NCBI RefSeq assembly: GCF_016093295.1
Contig: NZ_JAEDAL010000002.1
Span: forward strand, 372,001 to 436,000
Reading direction: 5' to 3'
DNA from: Inhella gelatinilytica
Lineage (GTDB): Bacteria; Pseudomonadota; Gammaproteobacteria; Burkholderiales; Burkholderiaceae_C
DNA: 64,000 nucleotides
Both the position numbers and the translations under genes were made by a program. The notes under the pieces are model-generated. The model had not been told where the DNA came from and did no database searches. It saw only the letters and a list, made by a program, of their open reading frames with translations. Below are positions 1 through 8,403 of this stretch, one piece after another (positions within the stretch are counted from its first letter, which is position 1; every line of letters begins with the position of its first letter).

Positions 1-65
1 TAATTCGGCCGCGCCGCGCGGACCCGAGGTCCCCGCGGCGCTTGTTCGTCTCTTTGTCGCACGCC

Positions 66-1529
66 ATGAACACCACGCTGATCGTTTTTGTCGTCCTTTA
101 TCTGCTGGGCACCCTGGCCATTGGGGCTTGGGCGGGTACCCGCATCAAGAACACGGCGGATTTCGCCATCGCGGGCCGCAGCTTGCCGTTGGTGATGGTG
201 ATCACGACCACCTTCGCCACCTGGTTTGGGGCAGAAACGGTGATGGGCATTCCCGCCAAGTTCGTGCAAGGCGGGCTGGGGGCGATCGTGGAAGACCCGT
301 TTGGGGCCGGTACCTGCTTGATCCTGGTCGGGCTTTTTTTCGCGGCCAAGCTGTACCAAAAGAACCTGCTGACGATTGGCGACTTCTACCGCCAGCGCTA
401 CGGCAAGGGTGTCGAAGTGTTTTGCTCCGCGGCCATCATCTTGAGTTATCTGGGATGGGTGGCGGCGCAGATCACGGCGTTGGGTCTGGTCTTCAATGTG
501 TTGACCGGTGGCGCCATGAGCGACACCACGGGGATGATCGTGGGCACCCTGGCGGTGCTGATCTATGTGGTGATCGGCGGTTTCCTGGCCGTGGCGTGGA
601 CCGATTTCATCCAGATGATTGTGCTGGTTGTGGGCCTGTCGATCATTGCGGTGTTCTCCGCGGACTTGGCTGGCGGGGCGGACAAGGTGATTGACCTGGC
701 CACCAACAAAGACTTGTGGACCTTCCTGCCGCCGCCGACCTTCACCGACGTGGCCATGTTCATCGGTGCGGCGCTCACTATGATGTTGGGGTCCATTCCG
801 CAGCAAGACGTGTTTCAACGGGTCATGTCGGCCAAGGATGCCAAGACCGCTCAGCGGGGTGCGGTGATCGGCGGGGCGAGCTACATCTTGTTTGCTTTTG
901 TCCCCATGTTCATCGTGACGGCGGCCGTGGTGGTGATGGGCGATGAGGCGCTGGCCCTGGCCAAGGACGACTACCAGCGCGTGCTGCCGGCATTCATCAT
1001 GGGCAAGATGCCCCTGATCATGCAAATCTTGTTCTTTGGCGCTCTGCTTTCGGCCATCAAGAGCACGTCTTCGGCCACGCTGTTGGCCCCCTCCACCAGT
1101 TTTGTGGAAAACATTTTGAAGCAGCTGCGGCCGGGCATGAGCGACAAGCAGCAGTTGCGGGCCATGCGGTGGACGCTGATTGTTTTCGCGGGTTTGGTGC
1201 TCGCCTACGCCATTGCCATGAAGGGCACGCCCATCTTTGATTTGGTGTCCTCCGCGTACCAAGTGACCCTGGTGGGCGCCTTCATTCCCTTGGTGTTCGG
1301 CTTGTATTGGTCCAAGGCGAGCACGCAAGGGGCGATCTTCTCGTTGGTCGCGGGCGTGGGGACCTGGATTGTTTTCATGCCCCAAGTCACCACCTGGGGT
1401 GAGGCCTTCCCGGGGCAGTTGGCGGGCTTGCTCGCCGCGCTCCTGGGCATGCTGGTGGGCTCGCTGGCGCCGCAATGGCTGACCAACCGGCACGAGCACG
1501 TCAACCACCACTTGCAGCCGCACCCTTAA
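66..1529 (+). CDS. sodium:solute symporter family protein
   Basis: A 487-residue, almost wholly hydrophobic protein with about 13 predicted membrane helices, matching the length and texture of the SSS family (TC 2.A.21: PutP, PanF, SglT), which couples uptake of small organic solutes to a sodium gradient across the inner membrane. The N-terminal region has the family-like stretch around residues 20-60 (GTRIKNTADFAIAGRSLPL then ETVMGIPAKF). The substrate cannot be told from sequence. The frame is open back to a TTG at 42, but ATG 66 gives the usual short lead before helix 1, so I chose it; no clear ribosome binding site is seen for either. The protein ends in a His-rich tail. It lies 32 bases before the FmdB gene and may be its own transcription unit. 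Confidence 0.88.
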   Translation: MNTTLIVFVVLYLLGTLAIGAWAGTRIKNTADFAIAGRSLPLVMVITTTFATWFGAETVMGIPAKFVQGGLGAIVEDPFGAGTCLILVGLFFAAKLYQKNLLTIGDFYRQRYGKGVEVFCSAAIILSYLGWVAAQITALGLVFNVLTGGAMSDTTGMIVGTLAVLIYVVIGGFLAVAWTDFIQMIVLVVGLSIIAVFSADLAGGADKVIDLATNKDLWTFLPPPTFTDVAMFIGAALTMMLGSIPQQDVFQRVMSAKDAKTAQRGAVIGGASYILFAFVPMFIVTAAVVVMGDEALALAKDDYQRVLPAFIMGKMPLIMQILFFGALLSAIKSTSSATLLAPSTSFVENILKQLRPGMSDKQQLRAMRWTLIVFAGLVLAYAIAMKGTPIFDLVSSAYQVTLVGAFIPLVFGLYWSKASTQGAIFSLVAGVGTWIVFMPQVTTWGEAFPGQLAGLLAALLGMLVGSLAPQWLTNRHEHVNHHLQPHP

Positions 1530-1561
1530 AATAGCCGGTTTGCTCGGTTTAGGGTTTTCCC

Positions 1562-1846
1562 ATGCCCATCTATGCCTACCGCTGCAGCGCCTGTGGCCAT
1601 GCCAAGGATGTGCTGCAAAAACTGTCGGATGCCCCGCTGTCGACCTGCCCGTCGTGCGGCGCAGAAGCGTTTGCCAAACAGCTCACGGCTGCAGGTTTTC
1701 AACTCAAAGGTTCGGGTTGGTACGCGACCGACTTCAAGGGGTCGACTTCGACGCCTGCCGCGAGCCCGTCAGCTGAAACGGCCAGTGCACCGGCTCCAGC
1801 GACCGCAGGCTGCGGCAGCGCGTGCAGCGGTTCGGGCTGTCACTGA
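1562..1846 (+). CDS. FmdB family zinc-ribbon protein
   Basis: A 94-residue protein that opens with the FmdB/CxxC_CxxC_SSSS signature: MPIYAYRCSACGH, then a second pair CPSCGAEA about 25 residues later, so four cysteines can bind one zinc. It ends in a low-complexity Ala/Ser/Thr stretch with two more cysteine pairs (CGSACSGSGCH), common in this family. FmdB was named from a formamidase/amidase operon, but its molecular role is unknown; a putative regulatory or nucleic-acid-binding role is only inferred. The stop lies 8 bases before the chosen start of the DUF502 gene, and the order FmdB / DUF502 / aspS is typical of Burkholderiales, so the genes are probably cotranscribed. Confidence 0.9.
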   Translation: MPIYAYRCSACGHAKDVLQKLSDAPLSTCPSCGAEAFAKQLTAAGFQLKGSGWYATDFKGSTSTPAASPSAETASAPAPATAGCGSACSGSGCH

Positions 1847-1854
1847 GGAATGTG

Positions 1855-2535
1855 GTGTCCACCCTGCGCAAATACCTGATTGCCGGCCTCTTGGTCTGGT
1901 TGCCCCTGGCCATCACGGTCTGGGTGCTGCATGCTGTGTTGGGCATGATGGATGGCATTTTTGCCACCGTGGTGGGGGCCGCCGCCAAGGTGCTGCCGCC
2001 GTGGGGGGATGCGCTCCGGGGGCTGCGTGAGATTCCCGGCCTGGGCGTGTTGGTGCTGCTGCTGCTGCTCCTGGCCACGGGCGTATTCGTCGCCAATTTC
2101 TTCGGACAGTGGTGGCTGAAGCAATGGGATGCGTTGATGCATCGCATTCCCATCGTCAAGAGCATTTACAGCTCGGTCAAGCAAGTCAGCGACACCCTGT
2201 TCTCCAGCAAGGGCAATGCTTTCCGCGAGGCCGTCTTGGTCGAATATCCGCGCCCCGGGGCCTGGACGATCGCCTTTGTGACCGGAACCCCGGCCGCCGA
2301 AGTGGCGCCGCTGTTGGGGGATGGCAGTGAGCACGTCTCCCTGTACGTGCCGACGACCCCGAACCCGACCTCGGGTTTCTTTTTGATGGTGCCCAAGAGC
2401 CAATTGAGGCCCTTGGCGATGAGCGTGGATGCGGCGCTCAAACACATCATTTCCATGGGGGTGGTGGCGCCGAATGCCGCCTCCCAGGCCCCGGCGGCAG
2501 CGGCAGCGCCGAGCGACCCCAATCCGATCGGCTGA
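1855..2535 (+). CDS. DUF502 family inner-membrane protein
   Basis: A 226-residue protein of the DUF502 family, whose function is unknown. The N-terminus (MSTLRKYLIAGLLVWLPLAITVW) leads straight into a membrane helix; a second strong helix is at about residues 60-85, followed by a soluble domain with the family-typical segment SIYSSVKQVSDTLFS and, later, TPNPTSGFFLMVPKSQ. I chose GTG 1855 because GAGGA at 1845-1849 sits 5 bases upstream and because family members begin with this Arg/Lys-helix lead; the in-frame GTGs at 1822 and 1852 are less well placed. It ends in an Ala/Pro-rich tail. It lies between FmdB and aspS, probably in one operon. Confidence 0.85.
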   Translation: MSTLRKYLIAGLLVWLPLAITVWVLHAVLGMMDGIFATVVGAAAKVLPPWGDALRGLREIPGLGVLVLLLLLLATGVFVANFFGQWWLKQWDALMHRIPIVKSIYSSVKQVSDTLFSSKGNAFREAVLVEYPRPGAWTIAFVTGTPAAEVAPLLGDGSEHVSLYVPTTPNPTSGFFLMVPKSQLRPLAMSVDAALKHIISMGVVAPNAASQAPAAAAAPSDPNPIG

Positions 2536-2627
2536 GCCCGCCGGCGTCGGGTTCAGCCAGGGTCATCGCCATTCCCCTTTTTTGATTGAGTGACGGTCAG
2601 CCGAGAGGCCTGACCAGGAGCAAAGCA

Positions 2628-4421
2628 ATGCGTACGAGCTACTGTGGTGATGTGAGTGAAGCCCTCTTGGGCCAAGAAGTGACCTTGATGGGCTGGGCCC
2701 ACCGTCGTCGTGACCATGGCGGGGTGATCTTTATCGATTTGCGCGACCGCCAGGGTCTGGTGCAGATCGTGTGCGACCCGGATCGCGCCGAAATGTTCAA
2801 AACGGCCGAAGGCGTTCGCAACGAGTTCTGCCTGCAGGTCAAGGGCAAGGTGCGGGCCCGCCCGGCAGGCACCGAAAACAGCAACCTGGTGAGCGGCAAG
2901 ATTGAAGTGCTGTGCCATGAACTGGTGGTGCTGAACCCCTCGGTGACGCCGCCGTTCCAGCTCGACGATGAGAACCTGAGCGAGACCACGCGCCTCACGC
3001 ACCGTGTGCTGGACCTGCGCCGCCCCGCGATGCAAAAGAACATGATGCTCCGCTACCGCGTGGCCATGGAGGTGCGCAAGTTCTTGGATGAGCACGGCTT
3101 CATCGACATCGAAACGCCGATGCTGACCAAGAGCACCCCCGAAGGCGCCCGCGATTATCTGGTGCCCAGCCGCGTGCATGACGGCATGTTCTTTGCCCTG
3201 CCGCAGAGCCCCCAGCTCTTCAAACAGCTCTTGATGGTGGCCGGTTTCGACCGTTACTACCAGATCACCAAGTGCTTCCGCGACGAAGACCTGCGGGCCG
3301 ACCGCCAGCCCGAGTTCACCCAAATCGATATTGAGACCTCCTTCCTGACGGAAGAAGAGATCCGCTCGATGTTCGAGGGCATGATCCGCCACGTCTTCCG
3401 CAAAGCCATGGATGTGGAACTGGGCGACTACCCGGTGATGAAGTACGCCGACGCGATGCATCGCTTTGGTTCGGACAAGCCCGACCTGCGCGTGAAGCTC
3501 GAGTTCACCGAGCTGACCGACTGCATGGCCGATGTGGACTTCAAGGTCTTCAGCGGCCCGGCCACCACCCCGGGCGGCCGTGTTGTGGCGCTGCGCGTGC
3601 CCGGCGGCGCGGAGATGAGCCGCGGCGAGATCGACGCGTACACCGAGTTTGTCAAGATCTACGGGGCCAAGGGCCTAGCCTGGGTCAAGGTCAACGAAGT
3701 GGCCAAGGGCCGTGACGGCCTGCAATCCCCCATCGTGAAGAACCTGCACGACGCGGCGATTGCCGAGGTGCTCAAGCGCACCGGCGCGCAGGATGGCGAC
3801 ATCCTCTTCTTCGGCGCGGACAAGGCCAAGGTGGTGAACGACGCCATTGGCGCCTTGCGCTTGAAGGTGGGCCACAGCGAATTCGCCAAGGCCAAGGGCC
3901 TCTTCGAAGACCGCTGGGCCCCGCTCTGGGTGGTGGACTTCCCGATGTTCGAGTTCGATGACGAAGGCAATCGCTGGAACGCCGTGCACCACCCGTTCAC
4001 GGCGCCCAAGGATGGGCACGAGGACCTGATGACCACCAACCCGGGCGCCTGCATTGCCAAGGGTTACGACATGGTCCTGAACGGCTGGGAACTGGGCGGC
4101 GGTTCGGTGCGGATCCACCGCGCCGACGTGCAAGCCAAGGTATTCGCTGCATTGAACATCAGTGAAGAAGACCAGCGCATCAAGTTCGGCTTCCTGTTGG
4201 ATGCACTGCAGTACGGCGCGCCCCCGCATGGTGGCCTGGCCTTTGGTCTGGACCGTCTGGTGACGCTCATGACCAAGGCCGAGTCGATTCGCGACGTGAT
4301 TGCCTTCCCGAAGACCCAGCGCGCCCAGTGCCTGTTGACCGGCGCACCCAGCAACGTGGACGAAAAGCAGTTGCGCGAACTGCACATCCGTTTGCGCAAC
4401 GCGGCGGCCGCGGCGGCTTGA
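2628..4421 (+). CDS. aspS: aspartyl-tRNA synthetase, non-discriminating type
   Basis: A 597-residue class II synthetase that charges tRNA-Asp with aspartate. In order: OB-fold anticodon domain (1-105), catalytic core with motif 2 ([14 protein letters not shown], about 217-230), the bacterial GAD insertion (about 285-415), and motif 3 (GLAFGLDRL, near 540). His30 and Gly81 (the DHGG and PAGTEN stretches) sit where non-discriminating enzymes such as that of Pseudomonas aeruginosa carry His31 and Gly83. This suggests it also makes Asp-tRNA-Asn for repair by GatCAB, which is not in this window. ATG 2628 follows AGGAG (2616-2620) at 7 bases; the upstream GTG extension is not conserved-looking. A strong terminator follows at 4441. 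Confidence 0.97.
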   Translation: MRTSYCGDVSEALLGQEVTLMGWAHRRRDHGGVIFIDLRDRQGLVQIVCDPDRAEMFKTAEGVRNEFCLQVKGKVRARPAGTENSNLVSGKIEVLCHELVVLNPSVTPPFQLDDENLSETTRLTHRVLDLRRPAMQKNMMLRYRVAMEVRKFLDEHGFIDIETPMLTKSTPEGARDYLVPSRVHDGMFFALPQSPQLFKQLLMVAGFDRYYQITKCFRDEDLRADRQPEFTQIDIETSFLTEEEIRSMFEGMIRHVFRKAMDVELGDYPVMKYADAMHRFGSDKPDLRVKLEFTELTDCMADVDFKVFSGPATTPGGRVVALRVPGGAEMSRGEIDAYTEFVKIYGAKGLAWVKVNEVAKGRDGLQSPIVKNLHDAAIAEVLKRTGAQDGDILFFGADKAKVVNDAIGALRLKVGHSEFAKAKGLFEDRWAPLWVVDFPMFEFDDEGNRWNAVHHPFTAPKDGHEDLMTTNPGACIAKGYDMVLNGWELGGGSVRIHRADVQAKVFAALNISEEDQRIKFGFLLDALQYGAPPHGGLAFGLDRLVTLMTKAESIRDVIAFPKTQRAQCLLTGAPSNVDEKQLRELHIRLRNAAAAAA

Positions 4422-4440
4422 TGCCTCCATCGTCTCCCTC

Positions 4441-4467
4441 AGGGCAGCTTCGGCTGCCCTTTTTTTT
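4441..4467 (+). terminator. rho-independent terminator of aspS
   Basis: Perfect 8-bp stem AGGGCAGC / GCTGCCCT closed by a TTCG tetraloop (4449-4452) and followed directly by seven T residues (4461-4467). It lies 19 bases after the aspS stop, so it ends the FmdB-DUF502-aspS transcript and separates it from the lipoprotein gene that starts at 4486. This is the clearest intrinsic terminator in the window. Confidence 0.95.
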
Positions 4468-4485
4468 GACTGCGTAACAAATCGT

Positions 4486-5277
4486 ATGAAACACGTCTTG
4501 ATGTTGGTCCTGCCGCTGGCGCTGATTGGCTGCGGGAAGCAGGGGGCCGAACTGGGGCAGGGGGGATCCCTTGTGACGGGGTCTGGGGGGCCGGCGGGCG
4601 CACACAACGCTGCCAAGGAGTTGATGAAGTGCGAGTCCCCTGTGGCCACCCTGGCCCTGGTGGAGAACCCCAACGGTTATGTCTATGGTGGGGCCCGCGG
4701 ATTGCCGGAAACCCCCTTACCGTTGGTGCGCTTGTTGGCCCAGCAAAGTGGCTGCTTTCGCGTGGTGGACCGGAACATGGGCTTGAAGCAAATCGTGCAG
4801 GAGCACGAACTCAAAGAGTCCGGGCTCTTGCGCAAGCAGGGCAGTACCGTGGCCAAAGGCAAGGGGTACGAAGCCCAGTACATGTTGACCCCCTCCTTGA
4901 CTTTCAGCGAGATGGAGGCGGGGCGCCAGATGGGGGGAGTGCTGAGCCAAATTCCGGTGCTGCGCAATTTCGTGGGCGCCGCCGAGCAGATCAAACTCAA
5001 AGAAGCGCAGGTGACCTTGCTGCTGGTGGACAGCGAGACCACCGAGCAAGTGGCCGCCGCCACGGGCTCGGTCCGTGTCACGGACTTGGGGGTGGGCGGT
5101 CTCATGGTCGGCAAGCTCGGTGGTGCCGCTGGGGCGGGGTGGGCCAACAGCAATGAAGGCAAGGTCATTGCGGCTGCCTTCTTGGATGCCCACAACCAGT
5201 TGGTCCATCAAGTGCGGGAATTGGCGGCGAAGGACCTTCCCCCCGAGGTTGCCACCCGCGGCAAGAAGGGTCACTGA
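4486..5277 (+). CDS. CsgG-like lipoprotein
   Basis: A 263-residue predicted lipoprotein. The N-terminus is a short type II signal (MKHVLMLVLPLALIGC) with lipobox LIGC. The body resembles the CsgG/HfaB fold: a segment about 80-130 with CFRVVDRNMGLKQIVQEHEL and then ESGLLRKQGS matches the CsgG pattern in which a residue run RF.VVER is followed by a long helix with Gln/Glu-rich turns and by an ADY-like strand (here YEAQYMLTPSLTF). CsgG proteins form outer-membrane secretion pores for curli or adhesins, but no csgA, csgE or csgF partner is nearby, so the export role is unproven. It lies between the aspS terminator and nudB (20-base gap) and probably heads the operon that runs to clsB. Confidence 0.65.
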   Translation: MKHVLMLVLPLALIGCGKQGAELGQGGSLVTGSGGPAGAHNAAKELMKCESPVATLALVENPNGYVYGGARGLPETPLPLVRLLAQQSGCFRVVDRNMGLKQIVQEHELKESGLLRKQGSTVAKGKGYEAQYMLTPSLTFSEMEAGRQMGGVLSQIPVLRNFVGAAEQIKLKEAQVTLLLVDSETTEQVAAATGSVRVTDLGVGGLMVGKLGGAAGAGWANSNEGKVIAAAFLDAHNQLVHQVRELAAKDLPPEVATRGKKGH

Positions 5278-5297
5278 CACGCGCGGTATAAGCCGAC

Positions 5298-5768
5298 ATG
5301 CCCTACAAAATTCCCGAATCGGTGCTGGTGGTGATTCACACCCCGGACCTGCAAGTGCTCCTGATCGAACGGGCCGATGCGCCGGGCTTCTGGCAGTCGG
5401 TGACGGGATCCAAGGAAGCCCTCGATGAAGACTGGCTGATGACGGCGCGCCGTGAAGTAGCAGAGGAGACCGGCATTCAGACTGGCGACCTGACCGATTG
5501 GGCACTGGAAAACCGGTATGAGATTTACCCCCGGTGGGCGCATCGGTACGCTCCGGGCGTGACCCACAACCTCGAGCGCGTGTTGGCGCTGTGCGTCCCC
5601 GAGGGCACGCGGGTGCAATTGAATCCGAGAGAGCACTTGCGCTATCGGTGGCAGGCTTGGCGAGAGGCCGCGGATGCCTGCTTCTCTCCCTCCAATGCCG
5701 AGGCGATCTTGCAGCTGCCGCAGCGAACCGGCCTGAAAGACCCGGGCTGTTCCCGTCACTGCGGGTGA
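5298..5768 (+). CDS. nudB: dihydroneopterin triphosphate diphosphatase (Nudix)
   Basis: A 156-residue Nudix hydrolase. The Nudix box is GSKEALDEDW...REVAEETGI at about residues 38-61, with one extra residue before the first Glu, as usual for this branch of NudB. The upstream FWQSVTGS and the downstream YEIYPRWAHRYAPGVTHN are NudB hallmarks. The enzyme removes pyrophosphate from 7,8-dihydroneopterin triphosphate in folate synthesis. It lies 20 bases after the CsgG-like lipoprotein gene and 23 bases before the hybrid kinase gene. In many Burkholderiales nudB sits between aspS and the EEP-phosphatase / clsB pair; here both intervals carry extra genes. Confidence 0.93.
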   Translation: MPYKIPESVLVVIHTPDLQVLLIERADAPGFWQSVTGSKEALDEDWLMTARREVAEETGIQTGDLTDWALENRYEIYPRWAHRYAPGVTHNLERVLALCVPEGTRVQLNPREHLRYRWQAWREAADACFSPSNAEAILQLPQRTGLKDPGCSRHCG

Positions 5769-5791
5769 AGAGGTCCGGCGAAGATTGAGGG

Positions 5792-8377
5792 ATGTCCGCC
5801 GATTCGCCTCGTCCTTCCCCTTTGCTTGAGCACGCCGCTAGATTGGCGGGGCTGGGCGGATGGTCAGTGACTTGGCCTGCGGGACGCTTTGACTGGACCG
5901 ACGAAACCGCGGCTCTTTTCGAATTCCCTACGGCAGACGCGCCCCCTACCTTGCCGGAGTGGCTGGGTCTGTTTTCGCCGGATGCTCAGTTGAGTCTGCA
6001 CGCGGCGTTGGACCAAGCCCAGCGGCGCGGCCAGGGTTTCGACATGCTGGTGAATGCCCTGACGCACAAGGATCGTCGGTTGCGCTTGCGGGTGGTGGGT
6101 GAAGTCCTGTCGTCGGGAGGGCGTCCGGTTGGGGTACGCGGATCTGTTCAAGATACGGGGCGGGACCCGGTTGCCGCTCCAGCTGGCCCTTTGGGAAGCG
6201 GTCTGGCTCGAGAGGCTCTTGACGCACTCAGTGTGGTGCTCGCTCACTATGACCCGCAGGGGCGTTTGCGTTTTTGCAACGAAGCCTTTCGAGCGCAATG
6301 GCCAGCCCTGGCGGAATATTTGGAGCCTGGCTGCTCCCTTCGCGCGCTGCTCACGGAAGTGGCCGAACGGGGCTGGGTGCCTTTGGCCGCAGGGCGGGAG
6401 TTGATGTGGGTCGAAGCGCAGCAGGCTTTATGGGGCGCTTCGGCCGAGTCGACAGATTGGCATTTGGGCGATGGTCGTGTTTGGCGCTGGAGCCAGCGCC
6501 GCTTGAGTGATGGCAGTTTTATCCGCATGGGTCTGGACCTGACGGAGTGGCTCCAGGCCAGCGCCCATGCCCAGCAAGCGGCTCAAGCGCGGACCCGCTT
6601 CATGGCCCAGATGAGCCATGAAATTCGCAACCCCTTGCACGCGATTCAGGGATGGCTGACCTTGTTGGCCCGTTCCGGCTTGGCCGCTCGGCAACAAGCG
6701 CACGTGAGCCACGCCCAGGCGGCCACCCATGGTTTGATGGAGTTGGTGAACGACACCCTGGATCTGACACGGATGGAGTCGGGTTCGCTGGGCCTGGAGC
6801 GTCGCCCCTTTGCGCTGCGTCCGTTGTTGCAGGAATTGGGCGCCTTGATCCAAGCCGCCATCGGCAGCAAGCCCGTGGCGTGCGCCGTGGTGGTGGACCC
6901 CGAAGTGCCCGAGGCGCTCGTGGGCGACGCCCTGCGTTTGCGCCAAATCGTCCTGAACCTGGGCAGCAATGCCGCGAAGTTCACGTCGACCGGTCGGATC
7001 GACCTCCGCGTGGCAGTGCGCGCCCGGTCGGCGTCGGGGTGTCGATTGGCCTTCGAGGTGGAGGACACCGGTCGGGGCATTCCTGCAGAAGATCAAGCCC
7101 GCATCTTCTTGGGCTTCCAACAAGGGGATCGCGCCACCGCGCGGGAATTTGGGGGCAGTGGGCTGGGCCTGGCCATCAGCCACCACTTGGTCGGGCAAAT
7201 GGGTGGACAGTTGCTGGTCCAAAGCCAAGTCGGGGTCGGGAGTCGATTTTTCTTCGAACTGGACTTTCCTGTGGCGGCGTCCTTGGCAAGCCCAGTGTCC
7301 CGGGTGTCGACCGTCAGCGCCGGACCGCCCAGCGGGCCCGGACCCTTGCGCGGTTTGCGCCTGCTGGTGGCCGACGACCATGGGGCCAACCGCCAGGTAA
7401 TGACGGAGTTGCTGGAGCAGGAGGGCGCGTGGGTTCAGGCGGTGCGAGATGGCTCGGAGGTCTTGGCCGCATTCGACGGGGCGACGGCGAGCGATCGGCC
7501 CTGGGATGCGCTCATTCTGGATATTCAGATGCCGGGGTTGGACGGGCTGCAGGTCACCCAAGCGTTGCGGGGGTTGGGCGTGGCATTGCCCATCGTGGGA
7601 TTGACGGCTCAGAGCAGCGAGTCCCAACGCGAGGCGGCCTTGGCAGCGGGCATGGACCTTTGTTTGACCAAACCGGTGGCTTGGCAATCGTTGCGTGACC
7701 GGTTGGCGCACGTGTGCGGGCGGGGGCTAACCGCCGATTCGCCGCCTGCGGAGCGAACCCAGCGCGCGGCGAGTGGCACCGACGGCGACGGGCTGACGGA
7801 AGCGACGCGGCGCGCGGGTGTGAACTGGACGGCAGGGCTGGCGCGGCTGGGCGGGCAGTCCGCGCTCTATCGGCGCTACCTCACCGCCTTCATTCAGGAC
7901 TTTGAAGCAGCGGCGCCGAACGACGGGCCGGAGTGGCGCCGGCGGGTGCATGCGCTGCAGGGCAACGCTGCCACCTTGGGGGCCGAAACCGTGGCGCAGG
8001 CCTTGGGCGCCGCGGTGGCGGCCTCGGGCGCTTTGCCGGTGCCCGAGGCGTGGTCGCAGATTCAGGCCGCCTTCGCCCCGTATCGCCCCGGTCTGATCGC
8101 CCTGGCCCACACCCTGCAAGGAATGCCGCCCGGCCGTTCAACGGTGGAGGCGGTGGAGAACGACCCGCAGGACGACGGCCTATGGGGTGACGGGCTGCGG
8201 GGCTTGCTGAGCTTGCTCGAGCAGTCGGACGCGGCGGCCGTGGAGGCGCTGGAACACCTCAAACCGGTGGCCCGCGGGCGTAAGCTGGACGACTTGGAAA
8301 CGCTGGTCCATGACTTTGACTTTGCCGCCGCTGCCCAGTGGGTGCGCGACCGGCTGGCGGGTGGATGCACCGACTGA
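5792..8377 (+). CDS. soluble hybrid sensor histidine kinase (PAS-HisKA-HATPase-REC-Hpt)
   Basis: An 861-residue kinase with no membrane helix or signal, so it senses in the cytoplasm. The N-terminal 250 residues form two PAS-like modules (WSVTWPAGRFDWTDE near 25; VVLAHYDPQGRLRFCNEAF near 150). HisKA carries HEIRNPLHAI (His about 276). The ATPase has LNLGSNAAKF (N box), DTGRGIP (G1) and GSGLGLAI (G2). A receiver follows (about 518-640) with LLVADD, phospho-Asp in LILDIQMPG (about 577), and the Lys in LTKPV. The C-terminus has an Hpt-like helix bundle with HALQGNAATLG (His about 719). All phosphorelay residues appear intact. ATG 5792 follows TGAGG. The partner is probably the REC-GGDEF protein 26 bases downstream. 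Confidence 0.93.
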   Translation: MSADSPRPSPLLEHAARLAGLGGWSVTWPAGRFDWTDETAALFEFPTADAPPTLPEWLGLFSPDAQLSLHAALDQAQRRGQGFDMLVNALTHKDRRLRLRVVGEVLSSGGRPVGVRGSVQDTGRDPVAAPAGPLGSGLAREALDALSVVLAHYDPQGRLRFCNEAFRAQWPALAEYLEPGCSLRALLTEVAERGWVPLAAGRELMWVEAQQALWGASAESTDWHLGDGRVWRWSQRRLSDGSFIRMGLDLTEWLQASAHAQQAAQARTRFMAQMSHEIRNPLHAIQGWLTLLARSGLAARQQAHVSHAQAATHGLMELVNDTLDLTRMESGSLGLERRPFALRPLLQELGALIQAAIGSKPVACAVVVDPEVPEALVGDALRLRQIVLNLGSNAAKFTSTGRIDLRVAVRARSASGCRLAFEVEDTGRGIPAEDQARIFLGFQQGDRATAREFGGSGLGLAISHHLVGQMGGQLLVQSQVGVGSRFFFELDFPVAASLASPVSRVSTVSAGPPSGPGPLRGLRLLVADDHGANRQVMTELLEQEGAWVQAVRDGSEVLAAFDGATASDRPWDALILDIQMPGLDGLQVTQALRGLGVALPIVGLTAQSSESQREAALAAGMDLCLTKPVAWQSLRDRLAHVCGRGLTADSPPAERTQRAASGTDGDGLTEATRRAGVNWTAGLARLGGQSALYRRYLTAFIQDFEAAAPNDGPEWRRRVHALQGNAATLGAETVAQALGAAVAASGALPVPEAWSQIQAAFAPYRPGLIALAHTLQGMPPGRSTVEAVENDPQDDGLWGDGLRGLLSLLEQSDAAAVEALEHLKPVARGRKLDDLETLVHDFDFAAAAQWVRDRLAGGCTD

Positions 8378-8403
8378 ACGAACGACTTCGACGAATTGCT
8401 TGC

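Noticed and set aside
42-65. TTG 42 as the symporter start
   Set aside because: ATG 66 gives the usual lead to helix 1; neither has a clear ribosome binding site, but the extension MFVSLSHA adds nothing conserved.
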